Below are positions 24,561 to 34,906 of a stretch of 64,000 nucleotides of DNA, one piece after another (within the stretch, counting starts at the first letter, position 1; each line of letters starts with the position of its first letter). The translations under genes and the position numbers were made by a program. Under the pieces are notes generated by a model, which ran no database searches, had not been told where the DNA came from, and was given only the letters and a program-made list of their open reading frames with translations. Source of the stretch: Pseudomonas fluorescens (GTDB taxonomy: Bacteria > Pseudomonadota > Gammaproteobacteria > Pseudomonadales > Pseudomonadaceae); the NCBI RefSeq assembly GCF_019212185.1, contig NZ_CP078138.1:2462501-2526500 (forward strand). The letters are read 5' to 3'.

Positions 24561-25181
24561 ATGAATCAGCCATCAGTTCCTTCGCCCAGCACCCGTGGCC
24601 CAGCCGATCACGACATTCGAGACCAGATTGTCGCGGCGGCCAACGAGCATTTCAGTCAGTACGGTTATGGCAAAACCACGGTTTCCGACCTGGCCAAAGC
24701 CATCGGTTTCTCCAAGGCGTACATTTACAAGTTCTTTGAATCCAAGCAGGCGATTGGTGAAGCCATCTGCAGCAACTGCCTGAGTCAAATTGTGGCGGCC
24801 GTTGAGCAGGCGATCAGTGTGGAGGGTATTTCGGCCACTGAACGCTTTCGGCGCCTGGTCAAAACCGTGATCGCAACCGGTGTGAGCCTGTTCTTCAACG
24901 ACCGCAAACTCTATGACATCGCGGCGTTTTCAGCGTCGGAGAGCTGGCCCAGCTCGCAAGTCTATGACGCCCGGATCAAACGCTTCATTCTGCAAATCGT
25001 GCGTGAGGGGCGAGAGCTCGGCGAGTTTGAACGCAAGACGCCGCTGGACGAAACGGTCGAGGCCATTCATCTCGCGCTGCGACCCTTCGTCAATCCTCTG
25101 CTGTTGCAGCACAACCTCGATTTTGTTGAAGAAGCCCCGTCTCTCATCTCCAATCTTGTACTGCGCAGCCTGATGCCTTGA
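24561..25181 (+). CDS. TetR-family repressor of the RND efflux system
   Basis: A 206-residue TetR regulator with an N-terminal helix-turn-helix (RDQIVAAANEHFSQYGYGKT, then FSKAYIYKFFESKQAIGEA) and a C-terminal helical ligand domain. It lies between the outer-membrane gene and the adaptor-pump operon. Matching operators in both control regions make it the likely local repressor, released by a pump substrate. The start ATG 24561 has no strong ribosome site. Confidence 0.92.
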   Translation: MNQPSVPSPSTRGPADHDIRDQIVAAANEHFSQYGYGKTTVSDLAKAIGFSKAYIYKFFESKQAIGEAICSNCLSQIVAAVEQAISVEGISATERFRRLVKTVIATGVSLFFNDRKLYDIAAFSASESWPSSQVYDARIKRFILQIVREGRELGEFERKTPLDETVEAIHLALRPFVNPLLLQHNLDFVEEAPSLISNLVLRSLMP

Positions 25182-25297
25182 ACCTCTGCTGACGGATGCG
25201 CTGCGCATCCGTATCAGTCTGTGCGCTTGTAATAAATCCCGTAGCGAGCTCCTTTGCCTGGCTTTGATCAAGCAGGCGGTCGTGATTTGCCTTGATG

Positions 25298-25321
25298 GTG
25301 ACTATTGACTTAATTGGTCAC
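25298..25321. promoter_or_regulatory. TetR operator candidate at adaptor-pump promoter
   Basis: GTGAC-N14-GTCAC matches the spacing and core of the site at 24497-24524, and shares AATTG before the right arm. It lies 38 bases before the adaptor ATG, overlapping the expected promoter. Confidence 0.65.
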
Positions 25322-25359
25322 TTGAATAAGCATGATGCATCCGCTACCGAGAGGTCGTC

Positions 25360-26481
25360 ATGATTCAGCGCCACCGCATGTCACTCATTTTCATTGTCTT
25401 GTTGCCGTTTGCCCTGACGGCGTGCAACCAGGCCACGCCTGCCGATCCCCGCCTTCAAGTGCCCTTGGTGCGCATCGACGTGGTCCAGCCTTCTGCGCCC
25501 GCGACCCGGCAATTCACCGGTATCGTCGCGGCGCGCGTGCAGAGTGATCTGGGGTTTCGGGTGCCAGGCAAAGTCCTGGAACGCTTGGTGGACGCCGGTC
25601 AGAGTGTCAAGCGCGGGCAGCCGCTCATGCGCATCGATGCCAACGACCTGAAATTAACCGCCAGGGCGCAGCAGGAGTCGGTACTGGCCGCGATGGCCCG
25701 GGCCCGCCAGGCCTCCGATGACGAGCTGCGCTACCGTGACCTGGTCTCCGTCGGCGCGGTCTCCGCCTCGGCTTACGCAGGGATCAAAGCGGCGGCCGAC
25801 TCGGCCAACGCTCAGCTCAACGCGGCCCAGGCCCAGGCTGACGTGGCAAAAAACGCGACCGGCTATTCAACGCTGCTGGCCGATGCTGACGGAGTGGTCG
25901 TGGATACCCTTGCGGAACCGGGGCAGGTGGTTGGTGCAGGGCAGGTGGTGGTGCGCGTTGCCCATTCCGGGCAGCGCGAGGCGGTGATTCAGTTACCCGA
26001 GACACTGCGTCCTGCGCTGGGCTCGGTGGCGACGGTTGCACTCTACGGGCAGAACCAGCGTGCAGGCAGCGCCCGACTCCGGCAGTTGGCCGACTCCGCG
26101 GACCGCCAGACCCGAACCTTTGAAGCCCGTTATGTGCTGGAAGGTGCGTTCTCCAGTGCCACCCTGGGTTCAACGATCTCTGTGGCGATCGCCGACACCG
26201 ATGGGGTTGATGCCAGGGAGCTGCAGGTGCCAATGGGCGCCCTTTACGATGCGGGTAAAGGCCCAGGTGTCTGGGTGGTTGGAGGAGAGCCACAGCAGGT
26301 GGCCTGGCGCCCGATCCAGGTGCGCAGCCTGAATAACGAGGGCAGTGTGCGGGTGACGGGTGATCTGCGGGTGGGGGATCGTGTCGTCGCTTTGGGCGCG
26401 CACCTTTTGAGCGAGGGCGACGAGGTCAGGACTGAGCCTGCCGGCGCCACGCAAAAAGCCGTGGTTGAGGTGAGTCGATGA
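25360..26481 (+). CDS. RND efflux periplasmic adaptor (membrane fusion) lipoprotein
   Basis: A 373-residue HlyD/AcrA-family adaptor. The signal sequence ends in lipobox LTAC (Cys22). The lipoyl half-motifs (FRVPGKVLERLVDAGQSVKRG and VVDTLAEPGQVVGAGQVV regions) flank a short alpha-hairpin, then come the beta-barrel and membrane-proximal domains. It bridges the inner-membrane pump to the outer-membrane duct. GAGAGG precedes the ATG, and the stop overlaps the pump start (ATGA), showing translational coupling. Confidence 0.93.
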   Translation: MIQRHRMSLIFIVLLPFALTACNQATPADPRLQVPLVRIDVVQPSAPATRQFTGIVAARVQSDLGFRVPGKVLERLVDAGQSVKRGQPLMRIDANDLKLTARAQQESVLAAMARARQASDDELRYRDLVSVGAVSASAYAGIKAAADSANAQLNAAQAQADVAKNATGYSTLLADADGVVVDTLAEPGQVVGAGQVVVRVAHSGQREAVIQLPETLRPALGSVATVALYGQNQRAGSARLRQLADSADRQTRTFEARYVLEGAFSSATLGSTISVAIADTDGVDARELQVPMGALYDAGKGPGVWVVGGEPQQVAWRPIQVRSLNNEGSVRVTGDLRVGDRVVALGAHLLSEGDEVRTEPAGATQKAVVEVSR

Positions 26482-29400
26482 GCGGCTTCAATCTCTCGGC
26501 ACTGGCCGTACGCGAACGTTCAATCACCTTGTTCTTGATCCTGCTGATTTCCGTCGGTGGCTTGTTTGCCTTCTTCAAACTGGGGCGTGCGGAAGACCCT
26601 GCATTCACCATTAAACAATTGACGTTGGTCACCGCCTGGCCCGGGGCGACAGCCCAGGAGATGCAGGACCAGGTGGTGGAAAAGCTGGAAAAACGCATGC
26701 AGGAACTGCGTTGGTACGACCGGACCGAGACCTTCACCCGCCCCGGCCTGGCCTTCACCACGGTTTATCTGCTCGACAGCACGCCGCCTTCAGCCGTCCA
26801 GGAGGAGTTTTACCAGGCGCGCAAGAAAATCCTCGATGAGCAGAGGGGGTTGCCGGCCGGGGTGATCGGCCCGATGGTCAATGATGAATACTCCGACGTC
26901 ACTTTCGCGCTCTACGCGCTCAAGGCCAAGGGCGAGCCGCAACGTCTGCTGGTGCGTGAAGCCGAGAGCTTGCGCCAGCGCCTGCTGCATGTGGCGGGGG
27001 TGAAGAAGGTCAACATCATCGGTGAACAGGCTGAGCGGATTTTTCTCGAGCTGTCCTATGAGCGCCTGGCAACGCTAGGCATTTCCGCTCGAGACATTTT
27101 CAGTGCGTTGAACACGCAGAACATGATCACCCCGGCGGGCTCGGTTGAAGCAAAGGGGCCGCAGGTTTTCATTCGCCTGGATGGCGCGTTCGATGATTTG
27201 CAGAAAATTCGTAATACCCCGCTGACGGTGCAGGGCAGAACCCTCAAGTTGTCCGATGTGGCTGAGGTCAAGCGCGGTTATGAAGACCCGGCGACGTTCC
27301 TGGTGCGCAACAATGGCGAGCCGGCATTGTTGCTCGGCGTGGTCATGCGCGATGGCTGGAACGGTCTCGATCTGGGCAAATCGCTGGAGGCCGAGGCGAC
27401 CGCGATCAACCAGCAGATGCCGTTGGGCATGAGCCTGACCAAGGTCACGGATCAGGCGGTGAATATCGACGCATCCGTCAACGAGTTCATGGTGAAGTTC
27501 TTTGCTGCCCTGGGCGTGGTGCTGCTGGTGTGCTTTCTCAGCATGGGCTGGCGGGTCGGGGTGGTGGTGGCTGCTGCGGTCCCGCTGACCCTGGCCGCGG
27601 TGTTCATTGTCATGGCGGCCACGGGCAAGGACTTCGACCGGATTACCCTGGGCTCGCTGATACTGGCACTGGGGCTGTTGGTGGACGATGCAATCATTGC
27701 CATCGAGATGATGGTGGTGAAGATGGAGGAGGGCTATGACCGCATCAAGGCCTCCGCGTATGCCTGGAGCCATACGGCCGCGCCGATGTTGTCGGGGACG
27801 CTGGTCACGGCCATCGGCTTCATGCCCAACGGTTTCGCCAAGTCGACTGCCGGTGAGTACACCGCGAACATGTTCTGGATCGTCGGCATTGCCCTGATCA
27901 CTTCCTGGGTGGTGGCCGTGGTGTTTACCCCGTACCTGGGAGTCAAGCTGCTGCCGCAGGTCAAGGTGCCTGAAGGCGGGCACGCGGCCATTTACGGGAC
28001 ACTCAACTACCAGCGTTTCCGACGCCTGCTGGGCGCTGTGATCCGCCGCAAAGGCTTGGTCGCGACCTCCGTGGTCGGCCTGTTTATCGTGGCAGTCCTG
28101 GGCATGGGCGTGGTCAACAAGCAGTTCTTCCCGACGTCCGACCGACCCGAGGTGCTGGTTGAAGTGCAGATGCCCTACGGCACCTCTATCGAGCAGACTG
28201 ACGGAGCGGCGGCCAAGGTCGAGGCATGGTTGGCCCGGCAGCCGGAGGCCAGGATCGTCACCGCTTATATTGGCCAGGGCGCGCCGCGCTTCTACCTGGC
28301 GATGGCCCCTGAACTGCCCGATCCGTCCTTCGCAAAAATCGTCATCCTGACCGCCAATGAGCAGGAGCGTGAGGCGCTCAAGCTGCGCCTCAGACAAGCC
28401 GTGGCCGATGGTCTGGCACCTGAAGCGCGAGTGCGAGTCACGCAGTTGGTATTTGGTCCTTATTCACCCTATCCGGTGGCCTTTCGCGTGATGGGCGCCG
28501 ACCCTGCGGTGTTGCGCGATATCGCCGGGCAGGTGCGTGAAGTCATGACCGCCAGTCCGCTGACGAGGACCGTCAACACCGACCTGGGTGAGCGGACACC
28601 GGCACTGCATCTCAGCCTGGATCAGGATCGCCTGCAAGCGTTCGGCCTGACCTCGAACGATGTCGCGCAACAGTTGCAGTTCCTGCTGACCGGAGTGCCT
28701 GTCACCGAAGTCCGTGAGGACATTCGTGGGGTTCAGGTGGTGGCCCGCTCCGCTGGCGAGACCCGTCTGGATCCCTCGAAAATTGCCGCCTTCACCCTGA
28801 CCGGTGCCCAAGGCCAGCGTGTGTCGCTGTCCCAGGTCGGGACGGTGGATGTGCGCATGGAGGAGCCCATCCTGCGCCGTCGTGACCGGACACCGACCAT
28901 CACCGTGCGCGCTGACGTGGCTGAAGGTCTGCAGCCCCCCGATGTCTCCAACGCCTTGATCACCCAGTTGCAGCCGACCATCGAAAGGCTACCGGCGGGC
29001 TACCGCATTGAAGTGGCCGGCGCGATCGAGGAGTCGGGCAAAGCGAACAAAGCTTTGCTGCCATTGTTCCCGATCATGATCGCGCTGATGTTACTGACCA
29101 TCGTCCTTCAGGTGCGCTCGATGTCGGCCATGATGATGGTGTTCGCCACTGCGCCGTTGGGCCTGATTGGCGTGGTACCCATTCTGCTGCTGTTCCAGCA
29201 GCCGTTCGGGATAAACGCCCTGGTGGGACTGATTGCCCTGTCGGGGATTCTGATGCGCAACACGCTGATCCTCATCGGCCAGATTCACTCCAACGAGCAA
29301 GCCGGCCTGTCGCCCTACAACGCTGTGGTCGAAGCCACCGTGCAGCGCGCGCGACCGGTGATTCTCACCGCGTTGGCAGCGATGCTGGCATTCATTCCGC

Positions 29401-29549
29401 TGACCCACTCGGTGTTCTGGGGGACGCTGGCCTACACCCTGATTGGCGGTACGTTCGCCGGCACTGTGCTGACCCTGGTGTTTCTGCCAGCGATGTACGC
29501 CCTTTGGTACAGGATCAAGCCTGAACCAGCGCCATTGCAGGGCACCTGA
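26478..29549 (+). CDS. RND multidrug efflux pump, inner-membrane subunit
   Basis: A 1023-residue pump of the HAE-RND family, at the usual length. TM1 is near residues 12-31. The central charged TM4 segment includes GLLVDDAIIAIE, carrying the paired aspartates of the proton relay. Two periplasmic loops and a second TM block (LTIVLQVRSMS..., LSGILMRNTLILIGQI) follow. Substrate range is not predictable. It is the closing gene of the adaptor-pump operon. The nearness of an aromatic catabolic island suggests export of toxic phenolics, which is only contextual. Confidence 0.95.
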   Translation: MSGFNLSALAVRERSITLFLILLISVGGLFAFFKLGRAEDPAFTIKQLTLVTAWPGATAQEMQDQVVEKLEKRMQELRWYDRTETFTRPGLAFTTVYLLDSTPPSAVQEEFYQARKKILDEQRGLPAGVIGPMVNDEYSDVTFALYALKAKGEPQRLLVREAESLRQRLLHVAGVKKVNIIGEQAERIFLELSYERLATLGISARDIFSALNTQNMITPAGSVEAKGPQVFIRLDGAFDDLQKIRNTPLTVQGRTLKLSDVAEVKRGYEDPATFLVRNNGEPALLLGVVMRDGWNGLDLGKSLEAEATAINQQMPLGMSLTKVTDQAVNIDASVNEFMVKFFAALGVVLLVCFLSMGWRVGVVVAAAVPLTLAAVFIVMAATGKDFDRITLGSLILALGLLVDDAIIAIEMMVVKMEEGYDRIKASAYAWSHTAAPMLSGTLVTAIGFMPNGFAKSTAGEYTANMFWIVGIALITSWVVAVVFTPYLGVKLLPQVKVPEGGHAAIYGTLNYQRFRRLLGAVIRRKGLVATSVVGLFIVAVLGMGVVNKQFFPTSDRPEVLVEVQMPYGTSIEQTDGAAAKVEAWLARQPEARIVTAYIGQGAPRFYLAMAPELPDPSFAKIVILTANEQEREALKLRLRQAVADGLAPEARVRVTQLVFGPYSPYPVAFRVMGADPAVLRDIAGQVREVMTASPLTRTVNTDLGERTPALHLSLDQDRLQAFGLTSNDVAQQLQFLLTGVPVTEVREDIRGVQVVARSAGETRLDPSKIAAFTLTGAQGQRVSLSQVGTVDVRMEEPILRRRDRTPTITVRADVAEGLQPPDVSNALITQLQPTIERLPAGYRIEVAGAIEESGKANKALLPLFPIMIALMLLTIVLQVRSMSAMMMVFATAPLGLIGVVPILLLFQQPFGINALVGLIALSGILMRNTLILIGQIHSNEQAGLSPYNAVVEATVQRARPVILTALAAMLAFIPLTHSVFWGTLAYTLIGGTFAGTVLTLVFLPAMYALWYRIKPEPAPLQGT

Positions 29550-29713
29550 CGCTTTTCGCCTCACGTTGAAGCAGGCGTTCTGACTGACCAAGGCCGACAG
29601 AACGCCTTCAACCCAAGCATTTCCTGCGATCCATGAAAATGCTTAGGATGCTTACGACTTGGCTTGATAGTTGCTGTCAATTTGCCATTCCCCTGTCGCG
29701 GTTGGAGAGGTAG

Positions 29714-31882
29714 ATGTCGCTTTCAAGTCAGGCCATGCAGTTATCTTCCAGCGAAAAGCACTGGTTACCCTGGTTCGGCAAAACCGGAAAGATCGCCCTG
29801 GGTTGGTCATGCCGACTCAATCGGTCGGCTTACCCGGTGATCGAACAAACCTTTGAAGCCATTGCCCACACCCGCGTGCAGTTGCTGCACAACTGGACGC
29901 GCGAGCATTGGGAGCACCTGGCGGAGCTGGCGGAACATCTGGCTCGGGATTTTGCCCATATCGACAGTGCGTCGCTGCTGGACAAGCTCGCTCAGGCCGA
30001 AGACTTTTCCGAGCTGTTTGTCGTGGCTGCCGACGGCGCCGTCATTGCTTCAACCTGGGGCGGACGCGTCAATCATCCGCTCGGCAAAACCCGCACCCTG
30101 GCCGAAGGGTTGAAGGCGCCGTTTCTGCACGGTCCTTACAGCGATCCATTGACCTTGCAAATCGGTCCCTCGACTTCACGTTTTCACGATGAAGTCACCC
30201 TTATGTTTTATCAGCCGCTGAAGGTTGATGGAAAAGTCCTGGGCTGCCTCTGCGGGCGCGTGCCGAACGATGTGTTGGGTGATCTGATCCAGCGCGAGGC
30301 CGGGCACATCTATGCCGAGTCCGGCGACAATTACTTGTTCATGGCGCAATCACGCTTTGATCCGGCGATCGCCCCAGGCACCGCGTTGTCGCGTTCGCGT
30401 TTCGAGGACGGCACCTTCACCCACGGCGAAAACCTGAAAAGTGGCGTGCACACGCCTTACAAGACCGTGCAGATCCAGCGGCACACTGAACTGGAACTGC
30501 GCTTTACCGACCCGGCGACTCAGGAGTTGCACCCGGGAGTGCGCGAAACCATTCGCAAGGGTTCCAATCTGTTCGTCACCTATCCCGGTTACTCGGACTA
30601 CCGGCACATCCCGGTGGTGGGCAAGGGCGTCACGTTCCAGTTGCCAGGCTCACCGGATCGCTGGGGCATGATGTGCGAGGCCGACCTGGAGGAAGTTTAC
30701 CGCCGACGCTCACTCAGCTACGGCTTGATGAAACCCTATCTGGCGACCATGACCGGGCTCTTCGCTTGCAACTTCGCGGTCCAGCATTACAGCGGCCTGG
30801 CACAGGGAGTGATCGATACGCTCGAGGTGTTGAGCATGGTCGGCGCCGCGCTGCTGTTCAGCCTGTGGGGGCCTAAACGGCTTGCACAGCGATTGAGCGA
30901 GATGACTGGGGTGATCAGGACCATCGCCGAGGGCGAGGGCAACCTGCGTCAGCGCCTCGACACCACGCGGATGGCCAACGACGAGACCGGTGACATGGGG
31001 CGCTGGATCAACAGCTTCATCGACAATCTGGACTCGGTGGTCGGGCAAGTGGTGAAGGCCAGCAGCAACGTCGGCAGCACTAATCAGATGATGTTGGGCC
31101 GCAGTCAGGAAGCGGGTTTCACTTGCGCCGAGGTGGCCGAAGCGGTGCACCACATGATGATCATCGTCGAGGATCAATTGGGCGAGATCCAGCAAGCCTC
31201 CGCCAGCGCCGAGCAAATGAAGCAGGCCATGGACGAAGTTGTCAGCCGTGCCCGCGAGCAGTTTCTTGCCGTGCAGGCGGGCACCCAGTCGATTCGCGAT
31301 GTGGTCGAGCGCTCATCTTCAAGCGTGCAGTTGCTCGACAGCCGCATGGCGCAAATCGGCAACATCACCGGGCTGATCAGCGACATTACCAACCAGACCA
31401 ACCTGCTGGCACTCAATGCCGCCATCGAGGCCGCGCGCGCCGGCGAACATGGACGAGGCTTTGCCGTGGTCGCCGATGAGGTGCGCAGTCTCGCCGCACG
31501 CACCTCCCGGGCCGCCGACGATATTCGGCAGATGGTCGAAGGCTTGCAGAACGAAACGCAGAATGCCGTGAGTTTCATGAAGGAGGGCGTCACCGACGTC
31601 GATAACAGCCTGCGCCTGGCTGAAGATGCCTCCTCGGAAAATGTGCAGTTGCACCAGGCGGTGGAAAGCATGTTTGCGATCATTCAACAGCTCAACAATC
31701 GCAGCCTCGATTACGGCAAGACCATCAAACAGGTCGACCAGTCCTCCGCGCAAATGCGCCAGACGGTGGTGGTGTTGCAAGGCAGTGCCGAGACCGTGAG
31801 GCTCAATGCCAACAAACTGCAGAAGCTGGTGGGGCAGTTTGAGGTGAGTAGCAGCGGTAATGGGCGGGGGGTGGCGGCTTGA
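29714..31882 (+). CDS. methyl-accepting chemotaxis protein with N-terminal sensor lacking TM1
   Basis: A 722-residue chemoreceptor. The first ~340 residues form a soluble sensor region (PDC/Cache-like in feel, with [16 protein letters not shown] and [19 protein letters not shown]) with no evident N-terminal membrane helix. Two hydrophobic stretches follow at about 341-357 and 366-385, then a HAMP-like segment and the signalling coiled coil with tip [21 protein letters not shown]. The sensor would therefore face the cytoplasm unless the N-terminus is exported in some other way. The ligand is unknown. It is a stand-alone gene ended by the 19-base stem-loop at 31929. Confidence 0.92.
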   Translation: MSLSSQAMQLSSSEKHWLPWFGKTGKIALGWSCRLNRSAYPVIEQTFEAIAHTRVQLLHNWTREHWEHLAELAEHLARDFAHIDSASLLDKLAQAEDFSELFVVAADGAVIASTWGGRVNHPLGKTRTLAEGLKAPFLHGPYSDPLTLQIGPSTSRFHDEVTLMFYQPLKVDGKVLGCLCGRVPNDVLGDLIQREAGHIYAESGDNYLFMAQSRFDPAIAPGTALSRSRFEDGTFTHGENLKSGVHTPYKTVQIQRHTELELRFTDPATQELHPGVRETIRKGSNLFVTYPGYSDYRHIPVVGKGVTFQLPGSPDRWGMMCEADLEEVYRRRSLSYGLMKPYLATMTGLFACNFAVQHYSGLAQGVIDTLEVLSMVGAALLFSLWGPKRLAQRLSEMTGVIRTIAEGEGNLRQRLDTTRMANDETGDMGRWINSFIDNLDSVVGQVVKASSNVGSTNQMMLGRSQEAGFTCAEVAEAVHHMMIIVEDQLGEIQQASASAEQMKQAMDEVVSRAREQFLAVQAGTQSIRDVVERSSSSVQLLDSRMAQIGNITGLISDITNQTNLLALNAAIEAARAGEHGRGFAVVADEVRSLAARTSRAADDIRQMVEGLQNETQNAVSFMKEGVTDVDNSLRLAEDASSENVQLHQAVESMFAIIQQLNNRSLDYGKTIKQVDQSSAQMRQTVVVLQGSAETVRLNANKLQKLVGQFEVSSSGNGRGVAA

Positions 31883-31928
31883 GGGAGGGATGACTTGGTC
31901 GTCGTGGTCAGTTCATGCGAAGAAGTTG

Positions 31929-31973
31929 CGCAGGACTCGCGACGGTCCGATGGCGACCGTCGCGAGTCCTGCG
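31929..31973. terminator. perfect 19-bp stem-loop between convergent genes
   Basis: A 19-base perfect inverted repeat (31929-31947 and 31955-31973) with a seven-base loop lies between the converging chemoreceptor and MFS transporter genes. It is most simply a bidirectional terminator, though without a classic T-run. The inner arm carries CGCGACGGTC. Confidence 0.65.
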
Positions 31974-32002
31974 AGTGCTAATCTCTGCCTGTGTCAGGCG
32001 GT

Positions 32003-33220
32003 TTAATTAGCGGTTTTCAGTTGCCCCTCTTCAGTTGCCCCCGTCCGCCCAATCACCGTCAAAATCGCCAGCGCCGCAATCACCAATCCAGGCGAAGTCG
32101 CCAACAACACCCCGGTAGTCCCCGCACCGGCGGCCAGAATCTGCCCCGCAGCCAATGGACCGGCCACCGAACCCAGACGACCGATGGCTACCGCGGCGCC
32201 GACGCCGGTGGCGCGTACTGCAGTCGGGTAGGACGGCGGCGCCAGTGCATAGAGCACCAGCTGCGCGGCCATGACGAACAAGCCTGCGGCAAAGCCGGCG
32301 ATGGCCATCGGCACGATGCCCACGGCCAGGCCGACGCCTGCGAGCGCTGCCAGCAACCCGGCATACACGCCCAGTACCACTTTGGTGCCATTGCAACGGT
32401 CCAGGAGCAGGCCACCGAGCAGTGAGCCCAGTGCGCCGCCGATGTTGAACAGCATCTGCACCATGCCCGCCTGGGGTTTGCTGAAGCCCTGGGCGATGAG
32501 CAGTGACGGCAGCCAGTTGAGCAGCATGTACATCACGGTCAGGGTGAAGAAGTAGCTCAGCCACAAGGCCAGGGTGTTGCGGGTACGGCCTTCGCCGAAC
32601 AGCGCCTGGACGCTGGAGGGGCGCGAGGTGTCGGTGGTCGAGTGTTGCTGGCGGAAGGCAGTGGACTCCGGCAGCAGCAGGGCCATCAAGGGCACGATCA
32701 GCAAGGGCGCCAGGCCGCCGATGATGAAGGTGGTTTGCCAGTGTTCGCTGGAAAACATCGCCACCACCGCCGCCAGCGCACCCCCCAAAGGCACACCGCA
32801 ATACATGACGCTGATGGCGGTGCCACGGTTGCGCTCACTGACGGCTTCGGCGCACAGGGCGATCAGGTTAGGCAGGGCAGCGCCCAGGCCCAGACCGGTC
32901 AGGAAGCGCACCAGCAGCAGGCTGGTGTAGCTCTCGACATAGGCGGTGCACAGGGAAAACACACCAAACAGCAGCACGGCACTGACGAGGATTTTCTTGC
33001 GACCGATGCGATCGGCGATCCAGCCGCCAAAGAATGCACCCGGCAGCAGGCCGATGATCCCGACGCTGAACACCCAGCCCATCATCTTCGGATCCAGGGC
33101 AAAGCTCTGGCGCAGCCCGGCGGCAGCTGTGCCGGCGGCTTGCAGGTCGAAACCTTCGATCAGCGCAACGATAAAGCACAAAGCGATTGTCAGCGTCGAA
33201 CGACGCGATGGGCTGTCCAT
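32003..33220 (-). CDS. MFS aromatic-acid transporter (hydroxycinnamate uptake)
   Basis: A 405-residue AAHS-type major-facilitator protein with twelve hydrophobic segments. It has the loop 2-3 motif GGWIADRIGRKK, the membrane Asp of IEGFDLQAAG in TM1, and a matching GGLLLDRCNG in the second half. It is related to MhpT/PcaK-type aromatic-acid:proton symporters. Next to an OprD porin, a MarR gene and the ech-vdh-fcs operon, the likely substrate is ferulate or p-coumarate. ATG 33220 was preferred because GAGG lies about nine bases upstream; the open frame extends to 33394 without a ribosome site. Confidence 0.9.
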   Translation of the reverse strand: MDSPSRRSTLTIALCFIVALIEGFDLQAAGTAAAGLRQSFALDPKMMGWVFSVGIIGLLPGAFFGGWIADRIGRKKILVSAVLLFGVFSLCTAYVESYTSLLLVRFLTGLGLGAALPNLIALCAEAVSERNRGTAISVMYCGVPLGGALAAVVAMFSSEHWQTTFIIGGLAPLLIVPLMALLLPESTAFRQQHSTTDTSRPSSVQALFGEGRTRNTLALWLSYFFTLTVMYMLLNWLPSLLIAQGFSKPQAGMVQMLFNIGGALGSLLGGLLLDRCNGTKVVLGVYAGLLAALAGVGLAVGIVPMAIAGFAAGLFVMAAQLVLYALAPPSYPTAVRATGVGAAVAIGRLGSVAGPLAAGQILAAGAGTTGVLLATSPGLVIAALAILTVIGRTGATEEGQLKTAN

Positions 33221-33553
33221 GGATGGAACCTCATTGTTGTTTTTGTTGTGGAGTCGAGCCGTCCCGGCGCATGGCGCACGCTGGGGCTGGCTGCTGGTGA
33301 ATAAGATAACAAAGATAACTAAAAAATGAAGCGGCAGAGAAAAATCCATTGGCTCGTTAAATTGCCCTTTTAAATCAATGGTTAAGCGCATCAATCAGCT
33401 TAGGTATGTGAAATAGATAATAATATTAATGTTCGATTATCGGTCATTCGCCATTGACAGGGCTTGTCGGCTGTTTCCATTCTCTGTCCGCGAAGCCGGC
33501 TGCACTGAGCTTCTCCGGCAGCCCCAACAACAATAAAAAATGGAAATCGAAAC
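33221..33553. promoter_or_regulatory. divergent control region, MFS transporter / OprD porin
   Basis: This 333-base AT-rich gap has no gene. TTAAATCAATGGTTAA near 33370-33386 resembles part of the MarR palindrome at 35682 (TCAATTAA core) but is not itself a clean inverted repeat, so shared regulation by the MarR protein is only a suggestion. Confidence 0.35.
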
Positions 33554-34876
33554 ATGCCAAATCTCCGCACGCACGACATTGTGACGGCGCCAGCCCCTTG
33601 TGTTCCCGGCATCAGTCGCGGGCTGGTCCTGACCCTTCTCGGCTTGAGCGTACTGCCCACCCAGCTTCGCGCCGCGGGCTTTATCGACGACAGCCATGGC
33701 ACCCTGACCCTGCGCAATTACTACATGGACCGCCAATACAAGGACGATGGGGCCAAGTCCGCCGCGAAGGAGTGGGCCCAGGGTTTCATCATGAACATGG
33801 AGTCGGGTTTTACCGAAGGGCCGGTGGGGTTTGGCCTGGACGTGCGCGGGCTGATGGGGGTCAAGCTCGACTCCTCGCCGGATCGCAGCGGCACCGAGTT
33901 GCTGCCGGTGTCGGCCAGTGACAACCGTGCAGCAGACGAATACTCACGTCTGGCGCCGACCGGCAAGCTGCGGTTTGCCCAGACCACGGTGAAGAGCGGG
34001 GATGTGTCGATCTTCCTGCCGTTTGCCTTTGCCAGTCCCTCGCGCTTGCTGCCACAAACCTTTCGCGGCACCATCCTGAGTTCGAAAGACATCGACGGCC
34101 TGACGTTCAACACTGGCTACATCGATCGGATCAACAAGCGCAACTCCACCAACTACGAGTCGATGACGGTCGCCTCGCCCAACCGGCGCTTCAACGCCAC
34201 GGCCACGACCTCGCACATGGCCTATGTGGGCGGTGATTATCAGGTCAACAAGGAACTGAGCCTGCGGGTCTATCACGCCGAGGCGACGGACCTGTACCAG
34301 CAGGACACCTTTGCCTTGCTGCATGACCTGCCCCTGGGTGGCGGCACCCTGACCAGCGACCTGCGCAGTTTTTTCAGTCGCGAGGATGGCAGCGCCAAGG
34401 CCGGTGACGTCGATAACCGCAACCTTTCGGCGCTGTTCAGCTACCGCTATGGCGGCCACCGCCTGGGCGTCGGCTACATGCATTCCAGCGGTGACACGGC
34501 GACGCCCTACATCTCCGGGACCGAGCTGATGGGCATGAGTGAGCTGACCATGGCGTCGGACTTTCTCAATGCCAAGGAGCGCACCTGGCAGGCGATCTAT
34601 GACTACGACTTCGCCGCCTCCGGCGTGCCCGGGCTGCGGGGCCGGTTGCGCTACCTGCGCGGCGACAACATCGAGTTGAAAGCCTTCAACGCCGAAGACC
34701 GCAAGGAGCGCGAGTTCCAGATGGAGCTGGGCTACGTGGTGCAAAGCGGTCCGCTGAAAAACGTCGGCCTGGTGGCGCGCAAGGCAATCTACCGCAATGA
34801 CTTCCCCACTGGCGCCGCCTTCCGCGATGAAAACCAGACGCGGTTTCTGGTGACCTATACCTTGCCGATCTGGTGA
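33554..34876 (+). CDS. OprD-family outer-membrane porin
   Basis: A 440-residue OprD/Occ porin. The signal peptide ends near QLRAAG, and GFIDDSHGTLTLRNYYMDR matches the OprD N-terminal strand signature. The C-terminus, FLVTYTLPIW, ends with an aromatic residue as needed for barrel assembly. It likely carries hydroxycinnamates across the outer membrane for the MFS transporter encoded divergently. OprD porins beside ferulate genes are common in Pseudomonas. There is no strong ribosome site, but the signal peptide fixes the start. Confidence 0.92.
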   Translation: MPNLRTHDIVTAPAPCVPGISRGLVLTLLGLSVLPTQLRAAGFIDDSHGTLTLRNYYMDRQYKDDGAKSAAKEWAQGFIMNMESGFTEGPVGFGLDVRGLMGVKLDSSPDRSGTELLPVSASDNRAADEYSRLAPTGKLRFAQTTVKSGDVSIFLPFAFASPSRLLPQTFRGTILSSKDIDGLTFNTGYIDRINKRNSTNYESMTVASPNRRFNATATTSHMAYVGGDYQVNKELSLRVYHAEATDLYQQDTFALLHDLPLGGGTLTSDLRSFFSREDGSAKAGDVDNRNLSALFSYRYGGHRLGVGYMHSSGDTATPYISGTELMGMSELTMASDFLNAKERTWQAIYDYDFAASGVPGLRGRLRYLRGDNIELKAFNAEDRKEREFQMELGYVVQSGPLKNVGLVARKAIYRNDFPTGAAFRDENQTRFLVTYTLPIW

Positions 34877-34906
34877 GTGCGCGTGTTGCGGTGGGGCTGA
34901 TGGCCC

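Noticed and set aside
27075..28397. 440-codon minus-strand frame
   Set aside because: It lies antisense to the RND pump and is a compositional shadow.
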